From: Certhia americana | Taxonomy: Eukaryota > Chordata > Aves > Passeriformes > Certhiidae | Reading direction: 5' to 3' | Assembly: GCA_018697195.1 (NCBI GenBank) | Contig: CM031878.1 | Location: 71,037,072-71,101,071 of the forward strand | Length of the DNA: 64,000 nucleotides | Part shown: positions 1 to 12,164 of the stretch, in pieces | Numbering within the stretch: position 1 is the stretch's first letter | Layout: every line of letters starts with the position of its first letter | The notes under the pieces: generated by a model | Seen by the model: only the letters and a program-made list of their open reading frames with translations | The model's database searches: none | Told to the model about the DNA's origin: nothing | Made by a program: the position numbers and the translations under genes

Positions 1-1069
1 CAGCTGATTGACTCTTCTGCATGTGTGTGCTTTCAGTGCCAGCTGTGGGAGTCAGCCCGTGGTCAAGGGGTCACCTGCCCAACTTGGATGCTGGCACCTG
101 GGAAGGACATGTCATGTGCAGTTTTCCTTGGGGACTTGTGTGTGTGTTTGTTTGTGTGTGTCTGTGTGTGTGTGTGTGCACGAGAAGCTCTGAATAGGAG
201 CTGGAGCAGGGCTGAGGCTGGTAAGGCAGCCAGGGAGGCTGGGGATCCAGGGCCAGAGAATGCCTATGGCCACTTACTGGAGGGAGAGGAGAACCACAAC
301 CAGGCCATATGCATGGTTCCCATTTGGATGAGCGCTCCATGTGCGTTGGGAATAGAAGCTCAACCTTGCTGCTGGGTGGATCTGGGGGCACAGAGAAGCA
401 GCAGCAGCAGCACATCTGTCAAGCCACTTCTTCAGCAGCTCCAAGCACTGGGATTATTCAGTAATTCACTGATTACCTGAATATTGGAGTAGGGATCATT
501 CTTATCAGTGCTGCTGCAAGGAGGTTGAAAGTCTGGATTAACATTCCACATAGTGTTGACAGTTGAGATATGGACCAAAAAAAAATAGGATATAACTCAA
601 TCAGGGTGAATCTTAGGTGGGTGAAAATATAGTTTTAAATGGAAATAGACAGCAGTACACAGACACAGTATTAAGTGACAGCCCACATGCCTACAGCATG
701 TGAATGGGCCTGTAAGGTGGCAAGGAAACACAATACAAATTTTCTGCTTCGTCAAAATTTTCATCATATACAAGAAGAACTAACTCTGCAAAAAAAAAGT
801 TGTGAAATTACTGGGTCAAATTTTGGGCACTGCATCTCAAAAAGAAGATATGTTACTTGATTAAAACCAAGAGGAAGAGTAGTACAGTTGACTAGAAAAC
901 ATTAAAAAAAAAAATTTGGACAAACTGCTTCTTCAGCCAGAGAAGAAAATTCTCAGAGAAGAAAAGGAGATAGGATGACCTTGAATCCAACACAAGCTGT
1001 GGTAAAGGGGCTGTTGCATTTGATGTTCTTGGATGGGCAAGAAATGCTTGATTGATGCCAAGGGAGACA
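1..1069. other. Intergenic sequence, no gene seen
   Basis: Apart from the (TG)n run, nothing recognisable. The 151- and 114-codon open frames overlapping the TG repeat on both strands look like chance frames. Confidence 0.7.
136..180. repeat. (TG)n microsatellite
   Basis: Interrupted TG repeat near the start of the window. Confidence 0.93.
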
Positions 1070-1532
1070 TGGAGATCCTGGAGCAGGTCCAGCAGAGAGC
1101 TGCTGTGTTGGTCACATGTCTAGAGATTATCTCTCACCAAGAAAGGCTGAGAGTGTTGGGCTGGTTCAGCCTCAAGATATGAAAACTGAGAGGGTACCTC
1201 ATCAGTGTCCTAAATATCTGCAGGGAGGGTGCCATGATGAAGGACCAGGCTCTGCTTGATAGTGCCCAAAAGCTGGACAAGAGTCAAGGGGCAGAAACTG
1301 ATGCAGAGTTAGTTCCACCTGTATATGAGGAAAAATTTACTGTGCAAGTGACCACACACTGGAACACATTGCCCAGAGAGGCTGTGGAATTTCCATCACT
1401 GGATATACTCAAGAACTGCCTAGACACAATCCTGTGCCATGTGCTCTGAGATGACCCTTCTTGAGCAGGGTGGTTGGACCAGAAGGGACTCTATAGTCCT
1501 TTCCAGCCTTAGCTGTCCTGGGATTCCATAAG
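1070..1532 (+). mobile_element. CR1 LINE 3' fragment
   Basis: From GGAGCAGGTCCAGCAGAGAG through GGAACACATTGCCCAGAGAG to TCCTTTCCAGCC and GGGATTCCAT, it follows the end of CR1 ORF2 and the 3' tail in order. The residual frame reads HWNTLPREAVEFPSLDILK, a degraded ORF2 C-terminus. It is 5'-truncated and inactive. Confidence 0.85.
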
Positions 1533-4500
1533 CTGTGCAGGGAATGGAAGAACCACAGAACCACAGAGGAGGACAGGTGAGGCTGTGGGACCAGCTGCCA
1601 GTTCACAGGGCTGGTGGGGTCTCCAGTTCCCCAGTGTTACCAGAGCTGGCCCTGGCACACAGCACCCCTCACAGCCTATTGTCCTCTGTGGATACCTTGA
1701 GGAGGTCACATTCCCTGGTCTGTGCCTGCCATTGGCAGGAAGCACAGGCCAGGGTCTCCTGTCTTCACTGGCAGAAATGTACAGACCATAGCGAGATTAG
1801 TAGGAAAGAACCAGGCCTCCCAGGCTCTGGGCTCACTGTCAATTGAAAGTCATGCTTCCCTCTAAAACTCTGCTGACCTGATGCTTTGTGGGAAACAAAG
1901 GGGTATTGAAAGCTGCTTCTGCAAGAGATGAATGCAGAGAAGTGTTTGTTGCCTCCAGGCTTAGTATATAGGTCAGGTAAAAAGTACAGCTGTTGCTAAC
2001 CCTTTGTAAATAAGTAATTAGGGCACTTAATGTAATTGAGCAGCATAATGAATAGTAGCAATAGAAATGAATTGCAAAACGTTTCTGTCCTTCAGAGAAA
2101 TGCATAGGTAGGTGAAAAAGCATTTGCTGGTATGTTACCGTGTTTGTGAGTGAGAGTAGTTATCAGAGAGACAGAAAGAAATCTTAGGTTTTCCACTCTG
2201 GTGTCCTGCTGGGGCAGATTTGGTTCCAGCAATGCACTTTACAGTATTTTGTTACCAGAACTATCAAAGGTGGGTGAAATATATACTTTTTAGACTCAGG
2301 TCCAAGAGGCTTAGTGGGTGTAGGCTGACAGAGTGCTGCTGAAGGCAGCGGAGGTGTGCCAAATTATGCTGTCTGAATTAGCTAATGCACACTCGGGGCA
2401 GCATGTCCTGCTGGGCCCCACCAGCCTCTGCAAACTCAGCAGGTTTTGTCATCAGCTGGAAAAGAGTGGCACATTTTGGCTGTGTCCTGCCTTTCAGTTT
2501 CTTCCTGGCTCTGTCCCCTGGCCCTATGACAGGGTAGCATCTCCCTGACTCAAAAGCTGCTGTTATGAATCTGTTAAAAACATCATGAAGTATCACGAGG
2601 AGAGAAACCCTTTAATTATCAAGTGTTAGGCTATTGGAAGATGTTGCCGGGTACCAGAGGGTTAGATATATCCAAACTTCTGTAGGCTGAATTGTGAAGA
2701 TATGGTATCTGGCATATAATAAATGTTATGGAAGTTTCATAGACGTAGCTCCTGATTTACTATAAGAATGGAATATTCACGAAGTACAACCCTAAGCGAA
2801 GCAGAGTATCTGGATATTTAACCACTCTATCTTTTCCTTTAATTAAACCCCATGTTTTTTCCTTATAATATGTCACCTCCTGTGTTTGATGAATATCTGA
2901 TACAGCTGCTCTTCAACTGTGTAGCACATGCTACATGTATATGTTCATGGTTAGCTGTGGTCAGTCCTGCATAAGGACGAATGGGGAATATGGTCCCAAC
3001 AATGTCCTTCTGGTGAAAAACCAGGATATGGTCCTTCTGCCTGCAGACAGGTCATAGCTGGTGTTACCTCTCAAGCCTGGGCTCAGTCTTTTGCACCCCT
3101 GTGATGTGCTCACCATGCCCACATATACTCCAGAGTCCAAGGTGTTACTCCTGACAAGGATCAAAGATACCCCAGGAGAGTTGGCAGTATAGTGGCACTT
3201 GGGACTGTATTTTATGTGCTCATCTTTAATGTAGTCCCCTAGGGTGACTTATATATTTCCAATTTATTTTATGCATAATCTTCTGTGCAAACTACAATTA
3301 CAGATTTCTGTACTGTCCAACAATGCAGTTGTAAAACACAACAGTAAATAGTATCTGAGTGAGCAAGAATATGTGTTTTCAGTTCAGATTTGAAAAGAGA
3401 TGGGGAGTCAATCAGGCATGTAAATGTATTTAATCTTCATAGAGGACCTTGTGCTCCAGAAAGATTTTACCACTTACTTGGGTTTCTCCTTTAGGCTACA
3501 GAGGATCAAAACAGCCTGGAGTCCTGGGCTGCAGCCAGGTTGCAAGCAATAAGCTCACAACACCATCCATCCAGGGGAAGGAGAAGAAGAGACTTCAGCG
3601 CAGGGCAGGATATAAAAAAGGTGCAATGTAGGGCCGAAAACCTTCCCCTGCTGAGTCTCTCCTTCCTCCAAGGTGCAGTATCACTGCTGGGAGTGGTCTG
3701 CAAAAAAGCATTGCTCACCCTGGCCTCTTTGCTCTGGTTTCTAGCAGCTTATCAGGTGTCTGACTGCAGCAGCTCAAGTTGCAAAGACGGGGGAACACTC
3801 AAGCCAGTGTTAGGAGTAGCTGTGAGTGCACATAAATCATGCACCTGGGTTCTGAACCATATATGGAACTGCAAAAGACCAAAGAAAGTAATTTCTACAG
3901 TTCAAATAATGACTATTCTATTTTTAAAAAATATCTAGGTTACCCAAGGCTTATTTGAACCAATCTTAAAAGACAAATGAAATCATATGATGAAATAAAA
4001 TTAAGCCTGCTAAATGGAACAGCATTTGGCAAATAGCCTGTTGTGTAAAACAAAAGGGTGGATAATTCCTCTCTGATGCATAATATTGGTCTAACAGGAA
4101 AGACTCTCTTAATTCAACAAAGACCTAATTCACGTTATTTGTGAATAAAAGTAGGGTTGTTTCATGGAAGTTTTCAAAGGAATTAGTACTTTTTTCTTTC
4201 TTGAACTTTAGCTGAATGTGGGATGAAGTATTTCAGGACTAGGTTAAACATTGTTTAAAATGTGCCTTTCTAAAGTCCTCCATCCCCTAGGTTTTTTGGT
4301 ATCATGTCTTTCCGCTTCTAAGTTAATGAGAAATCTTTGAACTGCTCTTGTTGTGTGGGTTGTTTATGTGCTTTTATAGGTTAAAACCTTCTGCAGTCAC
4401 ATTTAACTGCGCAGGAAATATATTATTTTCCCTGAAATAAGCTTAGACAAATGCCTTCTGTTCTCCCAAGCCTGGAGTCCCTCAGGTATTTACGCTTTAA

Positions 4501-4724
4501 ATAATCCCTCCAAATGGATGAAAAATGCCTTGTGACTTCCCAGCCAGCAGGGCGGGTGGGATAGTCTGGTGGGATTTAGGCACAGTAGTTTTTCTCTTGA
4601 CCTGTGCCCTGTTCTTGGCTTCCCAAGGGCAGGAGAGGATGGTATCCTGGCACTTTGTAGGAGCCACTGCTGATGCCACGGGGAGTTGAGCACTGCCACC
4701 ATGTGCGTTTAGACATCCTCTTCC
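1533..4724. other. Intergenic sequence, no gene seen
   Basis: No transposon, RNA gene or coding pattern was recognised. Composition is ordinary. Confidence 0.7.
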
Positions 4725-5060
4725 TGGCCGCCTTCTGCTTTGTCTTTCCTCCTTACACTAAGGCACCCCAAAAGGCAGATGAAGAGCCTTCTCAGGAGCC
4801 CAGCCGCTCTGCAGCCCCCACGGTTCTGCCGTGCTCCCGGTGAGCAGCCGCACGAAGCGCTTCCCTCCTGGGGGGAGCGCACGGGATCCCGGCGCGTCGG
4901 GGCAGGTGGCAAAACGCACACGGAGAGAGGCATTCAGACCCTCCGGGGACGAGAGATCTGGTTACAAGAGCCACGTAAATCCCCGGGTTTTCTTATCGGT
5001 CCGGCCCCAGCTGTTTGTGCCTGCTGTCTATCCGTCCGGGGATGGGGGGATGTGAGGTGG
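4725..5060. promoter_or_regulatory. CpG island, possible orphan promoter
   Basis: I count about two dozen CpG in roughly 315 bp (4728-5042), in GC-rich DNA surrounded by CpG-poor sequence. It includes GGCGCGTCGGGG. A consensus-like donor on the plus strand (CCG|GTGAGC, GT at 4840-4841) lies inside it. No gene start is recognised on either strand. It lies about 17.5 kb beyond the inferred SEMA6A mRNA end. It may be a promoter of a non-coding transcript or a regulatory island. Confidence 0.6.
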
Positions 5061-5937
5061 GTGGTGGGGGCAGCGCAGGGATGCACCCACAAACAGCACG
5101 GCTGCTGTGAGGAGGGCTTTGCTTTTCCAGCGATTTAGCCCATGCAGAGTGATTTGATGCAGAGAGCTGCGCCTCACCTACCTCGTGCTTTAGAGCTGTG
5201 CATGGTTAAACAGACTTTGAACCCTATTACGTGACCTTTCGGGTCCTTGCCTGTCAATTGAATTGCTTCCCACATGCTGCTCTCCCCATTTACAGCTAGC
5301 ACCAGACCTTGCCCTCACCGTAAAATATCGTGTGGGTGTGACCTGCTGCCACTGTAAGTGGAGCTTGGCTGCTGCCAGCAATCCCTACCCGTATTCCTCC
5401 TTTACTGTGAGAGCAGGCAAAACCGGATATGTTCACAACTTTTTTTGTGTTCCTTCCCCAAAACAGCCTCAAAACCTTGGATTTTTCTCCTCAACTATAG
5501 ACATACTGATAAAGAGAGATAAGTGTTGGCAAATTGGTTCTACTGTGCTTAATTTGCCTTGCACCAGTGCATAACACTCTGTCTAAATTCAAGGCCATCT
5601 CTGCAGGTTGGTTGGGGGCAAAAAGCCGTAGTGCCTTATGTCCCTCATATCTGTCCCCAGAACAATCAGGTTATAGGTATTTTCTCCCAATGTGCAAAGG
5701 CATGGAAAAAAGGAGGAACTAGTTAGGAGGCTGCTAGGGCCCCATCCTCCTCTGCCTGGGTAGCCTTCACTGTGGCATTCCCTAGGGTTCATGTGCTAGG
5801 AATCATCCATGGTTTGTATGCTTTGCATTTCTTAAGGGCTGAGGTTTGTGTTATAAAGTCCTTCATGCCCTACTGCAATTTACATGTTAAGTAATAACAG
5901 GATATTTATTTGGTGATGCTTATTCTTCCTATTACAT
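5061..5937. other. Intergenic sequence between CpG island and LTR
   Basis: Nothing recognised. The first 100 bp are still G-rich. Confidence 0.65.
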
Positions 5938-6516
5938 GTGTTGAGGCTTAACCCCAGCCAGCAGCCAAGCCCCACACAGCTGCTCATTCACTCCCCCACC
6001 AGCAGGCTCAGGAAGAGAATCAAAAGACTGAAAGTTTAGAAAACTCGTGGGTTGAGATAAAAGCAGTTTAAGAGGGAAAGCAAAAGCTGTGCACAAAAAA
6101 GCAAAACAAGGAATTAATTGACTGTTTCCCAAAGAGCAGGGAAATGTTCAGTCATCTCCAGGAGAGCAGTGCTCCATCACAGTAATAGTGACATGGGTAT
6201 TCAAACACCATCGCATCAAATGTTCTCCCCCTTCCCTCCTTTTCCCCTCTGCTTCATGTACTGACCTGGATGTCAGATGGTCTGGAATATCCCTTTGGTC
6301 AGTGGGGGTCACCTGTCCCAGCTGTGTCTCCTCCCAACTCCCTCGCCAGGGTGGAATTACAAAAGCAGCAAATATCCTGATTCTGTGTAAGCCCAGCTCA
6401 ACAGTAACAAAAACATCTCTGTGTTATCAACCCTGTGTTCAGCACAAATCCAAAACACAGCCCCGTACCAGCCACTTGTGAATGAAATTACCCCAGCCAC
6501 AAGCAGCACAGTATGA
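5938..6516 (-). mobile_element. Solo LTR of an avian endogenous retrovirus
   Basis: A block of about 580 bp with TG...CA ends on the minus strand. In that orientation it has a promoter-like middle and a T-rich, polyadenylation-like 3' part. The internal phrases (GGAATATCCCTTTGGTCAG, GGGTCACCTGTCCCAGCTGT, ACTCGTGGGTTGAGATAAA) are those of an LTR common in bird genomes. No internal retroviral genes adjoin it, so it is a solo LTR. Target-site duplications are not clear (ACATG versus GTATG). Confidence 0.8.
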
Positions 6517-7204
6517 ACACAATCATTCAAAAAGACCTATGCAAACAAAGTCCTTTAATGTGAGAAAATTATAGCAAAACTGACATTAATTGTACTGTTT
6601 TCAAGAAATCTGGAAAAGAAATTGAAATATGTTTTAGATACTTATGGGGTTTACCTCTGAAAAGTAAAAGGAACAAGGCCTATAGCCAAGTTTATGGTTT
6701 GTTTTCTTTTTGCACATCTACAAGATGGTAAGTGAAAATACTGTCGATTTGAGACCAAGTAGGAATGCTTTTTCTGTTCTGATAACTAGTTTATTTGAGA
6801 TGCACAACAAATGCCAAAAGAAAGCAATTTTTCACAGGGGAAACTCCTGTTGAGAGTTCTGCAGTATTTTTTTCTTTCGACCATGATTACTCTTTGTATT
6901 AATGCGTATTATAAGACAAAAGTAGGCACTTTTGCCTACTGTTCTGGCAGATATTGGTGCTTGTCCACCCGGCAAAATGTTTGGTGTGTTAGAAGGGCAC
7001 ATCTGTCCTACTCTGGGATCCTCTTGGCATGGTTTACTGTGGAGAAAACAATTTTTCTGTGTGATGAAAGCAGAGCAAACTGATGTTTGCATTAAAGTGC
7101 TCTTAATGCCTTGTTTTCTTGTGATGAAACAAGTCCAAGTTTGACCTGTTAATCAGTGCTGTCAAAATGCATTTTAAATGATGATTTTAAATTTTTTTTT
7201 TCAG
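6517..7204. other. Intergenic sequence, nothing recognised
   Basis: AT-rich and repeat-free as far as I can see. It ends in the poly-T acceptor-like tract of the exon-like block. Confidence 0.65.
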
Positions 7205-7363
7205 CTGCATGTTTTGGGAAGAGGAAATATGAATACCATGATTCCTTCAGGTCTGAAATGACCAGGTGCAGTCCCAGCCTTTTGGCCAGCGCTGCTTCCA
7301 CAGCTGAGGACTGGACCTGCAGTTTTCTGGTTTTTGAGGAACCCTCCTGCCCAAAGAAGGCGG
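7205..7363 (+). other. Exon-like block of unknown transcript
   Basis: Preceded by a strong polypyrimidine acceptor (A followed by ten T then CAG) and followed by a strong donor (CGG|GTGAGT). The block is 159 nt, divisible by three, phase 1 to phase 1 in an open frame that reads ACFGKRKYEYHDSFRSEM at its start. I do not recognise the protein. It may be a non-coding exon or chance; only splice signals and the open frame support it. The CpG island lies 2.2 kb upstream with a plus-strand donor. Confidence 0.3.
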
Positions 7364-7452
7364 GTGAGTCTCTGCCTTGTTTTACATGAGCTGACACAAT
7401 TAACCTGTGTGGTAGAAGAAGCTTCAAATGTAAAATTTTCCGTAAATAAATC

Positions 7453-7472
7453 ATAATAATAATAATAATAAT
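7453..7472. repeat. (TAA)n microsatellite
   Basis: About seven TAA units. Confidence 0.93.
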
Positions 7473-8164
7473 TTTTAGAAATCAAAAACAAACGTTTTAA
7501 TTACAAAGGTTATTATGACTTGCAAATGAAGAATTGCTTTACGAGTTGCTGAAAACTATCACAGTATTAAAAAAACCCAACTTGATTGCATAAACTTCAT
7601 TGAAAGCTGGTTTTCTGTTTGGTGCCATGGCTGCAAAGACTCAGCTTGGGGGCAAGGCTGGGGGCAGAGAAAGCAGGTGCTGTTTTTGACTTGGCTGCAA
7701 ACAGAATAGCATTAAACCAAATCACTAAGAGCACTGAACTAAATCACTTATCTCTGTTTTGCTTTCCACCTCCCTAGATTTCTGACCTTGGTGGGTGCAG
7801 CTTTGATATAAGCTACAGCATCTCAGCAGAGCCCTGCACATTTCAGTCCTTGATCATTAGATGATCTCAGCGTGCCCCTGGTAAAGCACTGGTTATTAAG
7901 TTGTCTGGTGGCCTCCCTGCTCATCCCTCAGATGAAGGAAGGTGCTAGGGAGGCTGAGCCACCTCACACCCCTAAGGCCACCCCAGCAGCCAAACAGCAT
8001 GCAGCCCAGGCTTTGCTAGGTGCAGTGGTGTTGGGACGCTGCTGTCACATCTCTGGTAGCTGGATTGTGTTCTTCAACAGGGTCAAAAAGTGTCAGGATT
8101 GGAGGTACAGGGAATTCTCAGAGCCCTGTGTCCATGAACTCAGAGACAGAGATGGATACAGTGT
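7473..8164. other. Intergenic sequence, nothing recognised
   Basis: No gene or known repeat. A 98-codon open frame (7872-8168, plus) has no recognisable domain. Confidence 0.65.
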
Positions 8165-8660
8165 TTGACTTAAGACCTTGGAGAAGGCTTGGAGAGTTGC
8201 AGAAGTTACACAGACGATAAGTAAAATGTGGGTTTATAGTTTAAGGGGAGATATGCCTTAAGTAAGCAAAAATATGCTTTATGTTAACAAAAAAGTATTT
8301 AACTAGTAAGATAGCAGCAGATATTAAAGTTTAACAATAGAACTTATTATAGTTTGTGAGAACCTTAAGATGTATCAATACAAGTTTGTGTAGTGTTATA
8401 TGACTGGATAAGAAAAGACACATTGAGGTAGAACTATGTAAAACAAAGTAGTTGATGATTGTTGTAAGTTTTTTGTAAGCTTTGTGGAAATATTTGTTTG
8501 GCTAAGAAATGCTTAAAAGGCCTTGTAACTACAATTAGCTCGGCTTCTGACATAATGGCATTACATGTAACACCATGGATGATGCTTGTTGTCCAATAAA
8601 TCATTCTTTATAAGGCCTCTCAGTCCCTCATCTCTTGAACTCCAGTAAAAAACCACCCCA
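8165..8660 (+). mobile_element. Probable solo retroviral LTR
   Basis: An AT-rich block ending with CCAATAAATCATTCTTTATA (an AATAAA signal), followed by GGCCTCTCAGTCCCTCATCT. This arrangement of U3-like sequence, poly(A) signal and short R/U5-like tail resembles avian retroviral LTRs as I remember them. Ends are approximate and no flanking duplication was found. Confidence 0.45.
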
Positions 8661-9149
8661 CTTCCTCCTCTGTATGCACTCAGTATGACCTCTATATTTT
8701 TCTATTGAGACATGGCTCTCACTAAGCCCGTTCAAGGTGTGGTGCAGACTGAGGCCATATGGCATGTAGAAGCCAGCCTTTCCCTGCATCCCACCTGAAT
8801 TACTCACTTAGGGTGGTAGGTCCCTGCAGCCCCAAAAAACTGAGATGTGGCATTCAGGTCTGTTCATTTCATTCATTCAGTGTTCGGTGCTGAATGACCA
8901 GTACAGCATCTTCAGGCATCTTGTTGAAGATTTTATATAATCTTTTAGAATACTGGTTGAAAACATATTAAATAAGGTTGGCCCAAAACTCAGTCTTGTG
9001 AGAGCCCTGCTGGATCTAACCCCATTATTAAGAATGCTTTAGGATCTACCAGAGATACAGTTTTTGATTTGTCTTCATGCACAATTAATGCAATATTGTT
9101 TTGGAACCAAATCATCCATGTCTAGAGTTTGGTGTTGGTGGTATTTGAA

Positions 9150-9215
9150 AATCATTGAAAGGTGGAGCAGCCTGGGTTGGAAGGACCTTAAAGGCAGGAA
9201 CTTTAGCATAAACCA
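9150..9215 (-). mobile_element. Short CR1 3'-end remnant, minus strand
   Basis: CCTGGGTTGGAAGGACCTTA is the reverse complement of the CR1 terminal segment. Only a few tens of bases remain. The stretch just before it (about 8890-9070) may be an older repeat relic that I could not name. Confidence 0.55.
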
Positions 9216-9802
9216 CAACTTGATCTCAAGGCAACACTCCTTTTCATGCTCTTAAGACTCTCAGAAAGACATGTGAAGAGAAATATGCCAAGTGGTTGTA
9301 GCAGGTCTGCTAAAAGTCACAATGGCACCAGGAGCCTGCAGACAGTGTGAGAGCAGTGCAGGAAGAGCAGTGTGAGCCCTCCTTGTCTGTCTTATACTTA
9401 CAGCATAATTAGGATCACATAAATGCCACTGCTGTTAACAACCATGGTGATGACTGTTGTATCAGAAAAATCCCCCTGCCGTGTGCCTCCCAGGTGTTTG
9501 CACTTACATATCACTTCCCATTAAAATGGTCTGCAGCAAGTGCCGGGGGTGTCAGAGCTGGGTGATGAAATTGAATTAGTTTGAATAACTGAATAAGTTT
9601 TAGATCTTGGACTGACAGCTTGTTCATACAGACCTTAAATGCCCAGCAGCAGCAGCATAATTTGCATTACCCAGGCACGGCTGTTCAGAGCAGCAGGGCA
9701 GGGCTGCACATGGCTGGTGCTTGCTCTTAACCTCGCTGCCTTCAGGAGCACTGCCTTGCAGGGAGAGACACAGACTCATATCGAGTAATTGTAAACAATC
9801 TT

Positions 9803-9975
9803 CTTCCCTTCCCTTCCCTTCCCTTCCCTTCCCNNNNNNNNNNNNNNNNNNNNNNNNNNNNNNNNNNNNNNNNNNNNNNNNNNNNNNNNNNNNNNNNNNN
9901 NNNNNNNNNNNNNNNNNNNNNNNNNNNNNNNNNCCTTCCCTTCCCTTCCCTTCCCTTCCCTTCCCTTCCCTTCCC
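9803..9975. repeat. (CCCTT)n pentanucleotide repeat interrupted by an assembly gap
   Basis: Perfect CCCTT units on both sides of the run of N. The strand asymmetry (all pyrimidine on the plus strand) can form triplex DNA, which explains loss of reads. Confidence 0.97.
9834..9933. other. Assembly gap (100 N)
   Basis: Exactly 100 N, the usual placeholder for a gap of unknown size, inside the pentanucleotide repeat. True repeat length is unknown. Confidence 0.99.
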
Positions 9976-12164
9976 CAGAAAGTGTGCAATTCCTTGCAAA
10001 AAGCAGCATACATTCTGATTCTGCCTTATCCTGCACAGCACAGGCAGGATGCTGAGAAGGGCCAGGTTTCATAAAGGCCTTTTGTATAGCTCATACTGAA
10101 ATCTGGCATCAGCAGATGAAATGCAGACTGAGCAAGCAGATTTTGAAGAAATATTTAATAATTTATGATGTACTTGGCACTTGCATAGCACCTTTCATCC
10201 ATGGTTCTTAAAAGACTTCAGAGATGTCAATAGATGATACAAACAGAATAATGTCTTATTATTATAAAGCCATTTTGCATGTTCATAATCAGGCAGAAAC
10301 TGCATTCCTAAAAGAATGAATCGTTTTATCTATTACCAAAAAAAAAAGAAAGTCTGTAAGAAAGTGGGACATGAAAGTAGAAATCTTAGTTTTCATCTCT
10401 TCCTTATAAAGTTTTTGAGGAAATAGAAAGCTTTAGGCAGAATAATTATTTTATACTTAAAAAAAAAATACCTGCTTGACTAGCATTTATTATCCACAGT
10501 GCTTTCAAGGCCTCCCACACATTGTGGATATTTGCCCTTCTGCTCAGTACCCTGCCAGCTGAAAGGGTTTTACCTCTGTATAAAGCAGCAACCTGAAGCC
10601 TCTGTGATTAGGCTCACCTGAAAATATTTTTCTTTTCTATGTTACCAATAAATAAGAAATTGTCCGTAAAACTTTTTTCCTTCAAATGCAAAAGAAGTAA
10701 TGGACGACCATGAAAATCAGAGCCACCATAACCTCAGTCTCCCCTGGAGTTTCATTTTGTTTTATAGATTGTATTATTTCTCTCCATCATCCAAATTATA
10801 CACAGACAGATTAGATTAGATTAGAGAGGTAAGTATATGGGGGTTTGCAGCTAAAATTTCCAAAAGCTCTTTCAACTTATAAGGGCCTTTAATAAAGGGG
10901 TAAAGAATCACTGAGAGAAGAAGTCTGAGACTCAGAGCATGGTACTGTCCAGCTGTGCCCACCATCCAGAAGAGCTGGTCACGCTTGATGTTGCTATATC
11001 CTATAGAAATGTCCTTTAGCTGGTGATAAAGACACCAGAAGTTCATCAAGTGGTAATGTGGTGGATGTAGCTATGAAGCTGGGTTCAAAAGAGCTCCAAA
11101 ATTTCCAAACGGCATTAAGTGAGATTTTGTGATTATTTTACTGTTATCCTTTACCCAGAGGATTATAAAAGCACCCGATTCTGGCTTGTACACATTACTA
11201 CTTCACATTGAATTAAATGAAAACTAAGAAATTAAATGGAACGATTAAGAAGGAAAATTCCTTAATGTACAAAGCCCTTCAAAATAGAATGTTACATGAA
11301 GTACTGCCCACTAAAAACATTGTTACTCACCAGTACTTACCACATAGATAGTATTCCAATATGCTATTTTGTTAAACAGTAGGGTTGACTGTGGTTTCTT
11401 GGAAAATGCATGGGCTTTAATTGTAGTAACATTACCTGCATTAATGGCGTGGTAGGATGTGGGTAAATGTGCACTTGTGCTTTGGGCTGTCCAGTATTTT
11501 CCACAGCAAGAGGGTGTTTCCACTGCTGCTGTTTGTGTGTCACCAGGCTTTGTCCAGCAGGAGAAGGGTGGCCTTAGCCAGATGGGTGTTTGGAACTGAT
11601 GCTGCTGTGGAAGTGCTGCGAGCAGGGGGCTGTGCAGCCACGGTGAAGCAGCTCCTCTCTGCCCCATCTGGAAGCCTCGAGCACCTTCTCGTTTTGAGGT
11701 TTCAGACGTGCTTTGCAGCAGTGCAAGATTTTGGAATGTAGTTGGGGATTAAGGTGGTGCTAGGACAGTGAAAGTACTTTCCACACTGATTGAAACACAC
11801 ACTTTAGGATATATGCAAATATGAGATCTGAATAGGTTTGATAGCATCTGACAACAAATCTTGATGCTTCTATATGCAGACAGACAATCCTACTATGTAT
11901 TTTACCATGTAGCTTTGCATTCCACTTTTGCTTTCCTGGCAGTTTGCCTCTCTTTCTTGAGGAGTTATTTGGCTCAATTCTTGCTTCAGTTACAGAAGTC
12001 TGCTTTCATTTTTCCTTTAAACACATAGGGTATTGAAAAAACCACAAAAAAGTATACAAATACCTGATGGTAGGGAGCCAGGCTCTTTTCAATAGTGTGC
12101 AGTGACAGGACAAGCACACACTGAAATACAGGAAATTCAGCTTAAACATAATAAAAACTGTTTT
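9976..12164. other. Intergenic sequence, nothing firmly recognised
   Basis: Contains one 77-codon minus-strand open frame (11049-10816) that reads more protein-like than most but belongs to no family I know, and a strong plus-strand donor consensus GAG|GTAAGTAT at about 10828. Confidence 0.6.

Noticed and set aside
9624..10074. Overlapping open frames on both strands with Gly-Lys-Gly-Arg-Glu or Pro-Ser-Leu repeats
   Set aside because: They are translations of the (CCCTT)n repeat and the run of N; no gene context.
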